Assembly: GCA_017431395.1 (NCBI GenBank)
Contig: JAFRLD010000011.1
Coordinates: 1 to 7,171, forward strand
DNA from: Bacillota bacterium
GTDB taxonomy: Bacteria > Bacillota > Clostridia > Peptostreptococcales > Anaerovoracaceae
Reading direction: 5' to 3'
DNA: 7,171 nt
The notes below the pieces were generated by a model that made no database searches, was not told the origin of the DNA, and worked only from the letters and a program-made list of their open reading frames with translations. This document shows positions 5,435 to 7,171 of this stretch, one piece after another (within the stretch, counting starts at the first letter, position 1; each line of letters opens with the position of its first letter). The translations under genes and the position numbers were made by a program.

Positions 5435-7171
5435 TTATCCTTCGCGTTCCTCTTCGATCCCGCAGACGGCTTCATAGACCCTCTGGCAGTTGTTTCTGTC
5501 CGTGTAGGCGAAGAACCGTTCCACCCGGCCCAGATAATCCTCCTTCATCTGCGCGTCATGCTCCATATACCAGATCAGCTCGTCCACCGTCTGCTCTACG
5601 GTGGTCGTCACCGGACCGAATCCATCTTCCCGGTAATTGAAGTATCCTTTGCCCCAGGAATGGTTCCTGTGAAATGATTCTTCATCGAACTGGGAGTAGA
5701 TCAGAGGCTTTTTGAGGTAGGCGAAGTCAAACGCCACGCTGGAGAAATCCGTGACCATGATCGCGCTCTCCCGGAATACCGTCTGATAGTCCGCGACGCC
5801 TTTGCCGATCGTGATCCTGCGGCTTGCGGTGAAGTCCGGATATTGCCTCTCGAACACGGGATGCAGATAGAAGGATCCGGTATACCCAAATTTCTCCATG
5901 GCGGTGAGCAGACGCTCATCGTGGATCAGAGCGTCGTAGAAGAGGAAATAGTCCGAGTCTTTGAATCGGGACACGTATTCCCGTTCGGAAGACCGGTATT
6001 CCATCACTCCCTGCAGCTGCCTCCTCCAGGTCGGCAGGATGACGATCTCTTTTTTTCGTTCATCATAGAGATTGTCGAACCTCGGAAGACCGGTCAGTTT
6101 TACTTCTCTCTCTGTGTATGCGTAATTTCCGTGCAGGACGCCCTCGTACTCCGGCCGGCTGGTGGACACGAGGATCCGGATATTCAGCCGGTAGCGGTTG
6201 AGGAATTCACTCTGATCGTTGTGGGAGACCCCGTGTCTCAAATAGACGAAGCTGAATCTCCGGAGATCCCGGTAGAACGGACCCGTTTTGCCGAGCGGAT
6301 TCGTCATCAGATCATTGAAGGCGGCACACATGACCACCTCGGCTCCGAGATGCTTCACCTTGTGCCTCAGGCTGCCGTACTTCAGCACCTTCCCGATCTT
6401 TTTCAGGCGTGCGTAATCCGGACTGTCTTCCCGGAGCACGAAGTAGATGTTCTTACGACGGGCCGCCTCCGTTCCCTGCAGGAAGCGGAACATGTGCTCC
6501 CCGTTGTCCCCGGCGATGTGCGGCCGGTCCGCCACGAGCCAGGTGGGTTTCCTGCTAAAAAGCCGGTCCAGATAATAAAGCATCCGGTAGGCGATCACGA
6601 AGTGGAGTTTCCTGCGGATCAGCTCCCTGATATAGGTCCGCTCGCACTTCAGATGGGCTCCTCTGGAGTATTTGCTGACCCAGAACATCCCCTTCTTATA
6701 CTGAACGATGTAATCCTTCGTATGAAAATAGGACATACCGACATTGTTGACGACCTTGGCGAATTCCCCCATCCTCGGCCAGATGGTCAGCTGGCGTTTC
6801 GTGCTGTCCTCCAGCACGAACGAGATCCTAAGTCCGGAACGGACCGGTACCTCCGCCGTGAACTGTTTCGGACGATAATAGATCCTGCCATCCGGACCGG
6901 GCCGGTCAAACGGCGGGAAGTCCGCCATCTCGATCGGGATCCGTTCCTTCTTCTCCGTCTCTATGTAGAAGGTATAGGCTTCTCCGAGCAGATGAACGCT
7001 GGACCGTCCCTGAAAGATGATCTTCCCGTCCCGGATCTCACAGATATCCACTTTGAAGATCATCTTATCCAGAGAGAACAGCTCATTTCCGTTCACAGTG
7101 AGTTTCTTCTGGTCGGTCACCCGGAGCATCTCCGGCAGCTTATCCCCGGCCTTAAGCCCGAAGAGATAAAC
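5435..7171 (-). CDS. TagF-like CDP-glycerol glycerophosphotransferase family protein, paralog of the next gene (5' end outside window)
   Basis: The frame is open from the right edge to the TAA at 5437-5435, leaving 578 residues. A Met codon at 7129 exists, but the 14 codons before it (reading VYLFGLKAGDKLPE) align with residues about 280-295 of the 857-aa neighbour, so the true start is upstream. A GT2-like N-terminal part of near 290 residues is expected there. Visible parts are a beta-rich domain (FKVDICEIRDGKIIFQGR near 7057-7004) and a TagF-like domain with ADRPHIAGDNGEHMFRFLQ, YLRHGVSHNDQS (His codon 6235-6233), LTGLPRFDNLYDE, ILPTWR, YLHP (His codon 5866-5864) and MVTDFSSVAFDFAYLKKPLI (Asp codon 5749-5747). 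Both expected catalytic histidines are present. Inferred role: polyol-phosphate transfer to a lipid-linked wall or capsular polymer in the cytoplasm. In a 79-residue stretch around the TDFSS motif it is identical to the downstream paralog at 68 positions, while the beta-rich domain is much less alike. TDFSS here replaces the usual TDYSS. Donor and acceptor are unknown. Confidence 0.9.
   Translation of the reverse strand, partial: VYLFGLKAGDKLPEMLRVTDQKKLTVNGNELFSLDKMIFKVDICEIRDGKIIFQGRSSVHLLGEAYTFYIETEKKERIPIEMADFPPFDRPGPDGRIYYRPKQFTAEVPVRSGLRISFVLEDSTKRQLTIWPRMGEFAKVVNNVGMSYFHTKDYIVQYKKGMFWVSKYSRGAHLKCERTYIRELIRRKLHFVIAYRMLYYLDRLFSRKPTWLVADRPHIAGDNGEHMFRFLQGTEAARRKNIYFVLREDSPDYARLKKIGKVLKYGSLRHKVKHLGAEVVMCAAFNDLMTNPLGKTGPFYRDLRRFSFVYLRHGVSHNDQSEFLNRYRLNIRILVSTSRPEYEGVLHGNYAYTEREVKLTGLPRFDNLYDERKKEIVILPTWRRQLQGVMEYRSSEREYVSRFKDSDYFLFYDALIHDERLLTAMEKFGYTGSFYLHPVFERQYPDFTASRRITIGKGVADYQTVFRESAIMVTDFSSVAFDFAYLKKPLIYSQFDEESFHRNHSWGKGYFNYREDGFGPVTTTVEQTVDELIWYMEHDAQMKEDYLGRVERFFAYTDRNNCQRVYEAVCGIEEEREG
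5751..5776. repeat. 26-bp exact repeat, copy in the upstream paralog
   Basis: Identical to 3081-3106, at the same place in the coding frame (FRESAIMVTD). The two copies lie in direct orientation about 2.67 kb apart, so recombination between them would delete most of one paralog and leave an in-frame fusion. Confidence 0.85.

Noticed and set aside
5435..7129. Met codon at 7129 as the start of the rightmost gene
   Set aside because: The frame stays open to the window edge, and the residues before this Met align with the interior of the paralogous protein, so the gene begins outside the window.

Overview
The window carries four protein genes, all on the minus strand, so transcription runs from high to low coordinates. 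It looks like the middle of a cell-surface polymer cluster from a moderately GC-rich Gram-positive bacterium, most likely Bacillota and perhaps a Clostridia/Lachnospiraceae-type gut or rumen anaerobe. The reasons are three TagF-like (teichoic acid polymerase family) proteins, AGGAG-type ribosome binding sites, a clean housekeeping-type promoter, and tight gene packing. The taxonomic placement is inference from family and style, not from a marker gene.

Layout in transcription order. (1) 7171-5435: the C-terminal 578 residues of a large TagF/CDP-glycerol glycerophosphotransferase-like protein whose start lies beyond the right edge. (2) 5434-5339: a 96-base intergenic region with an extended -10 promoter and a perfect palindrome over its -35 box. 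(3) 5338-2765: an 857-residue three-part protein with a degenerate GT2-like N-terminus, a beta-rich middle and a TagF-like C-terminus. Its last two parts are clearly paralogous to gene 1. (4) 2749-1118: a 543-residue, more divergent TagF-like protein, 15 bases downstream. (5) 1118-1: an AlgI/DltB-type MBOAT O-acyltransferase, open at the left edge, whose ATG overlaps the preceding stop codon by one base.

Proposed joint role (inference): the three TagF-like enzymes add polyol-phosphate (glycerol-phosphate or similar) units to a lipid-linked wall teichoic acid or phosphate-containing capsule on the inner face of the membrane. The MBOAT protein moves acyl groups (acetyl, or D-alanyl as in DltB) across the membrane to decorate that polymer. 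The 15-base gap and the TAATG overlap indicate that genes 2-4 form one operon. Gene 1 may read into it, but the promoter allows genes 2-4 to be expressed separately.

No RNA gene, insertion sequence, CRISPR array or convincing terminator was seen. No stretch longer than 96 bases lacks a gene. Nothing here is outside known protein families. The most unusual points are the tandem paralogs with an altered catalytic-histidine context (RHGVSHND), the eroded GT2-like domain, and the promoter/palindrome between the two paralogs.
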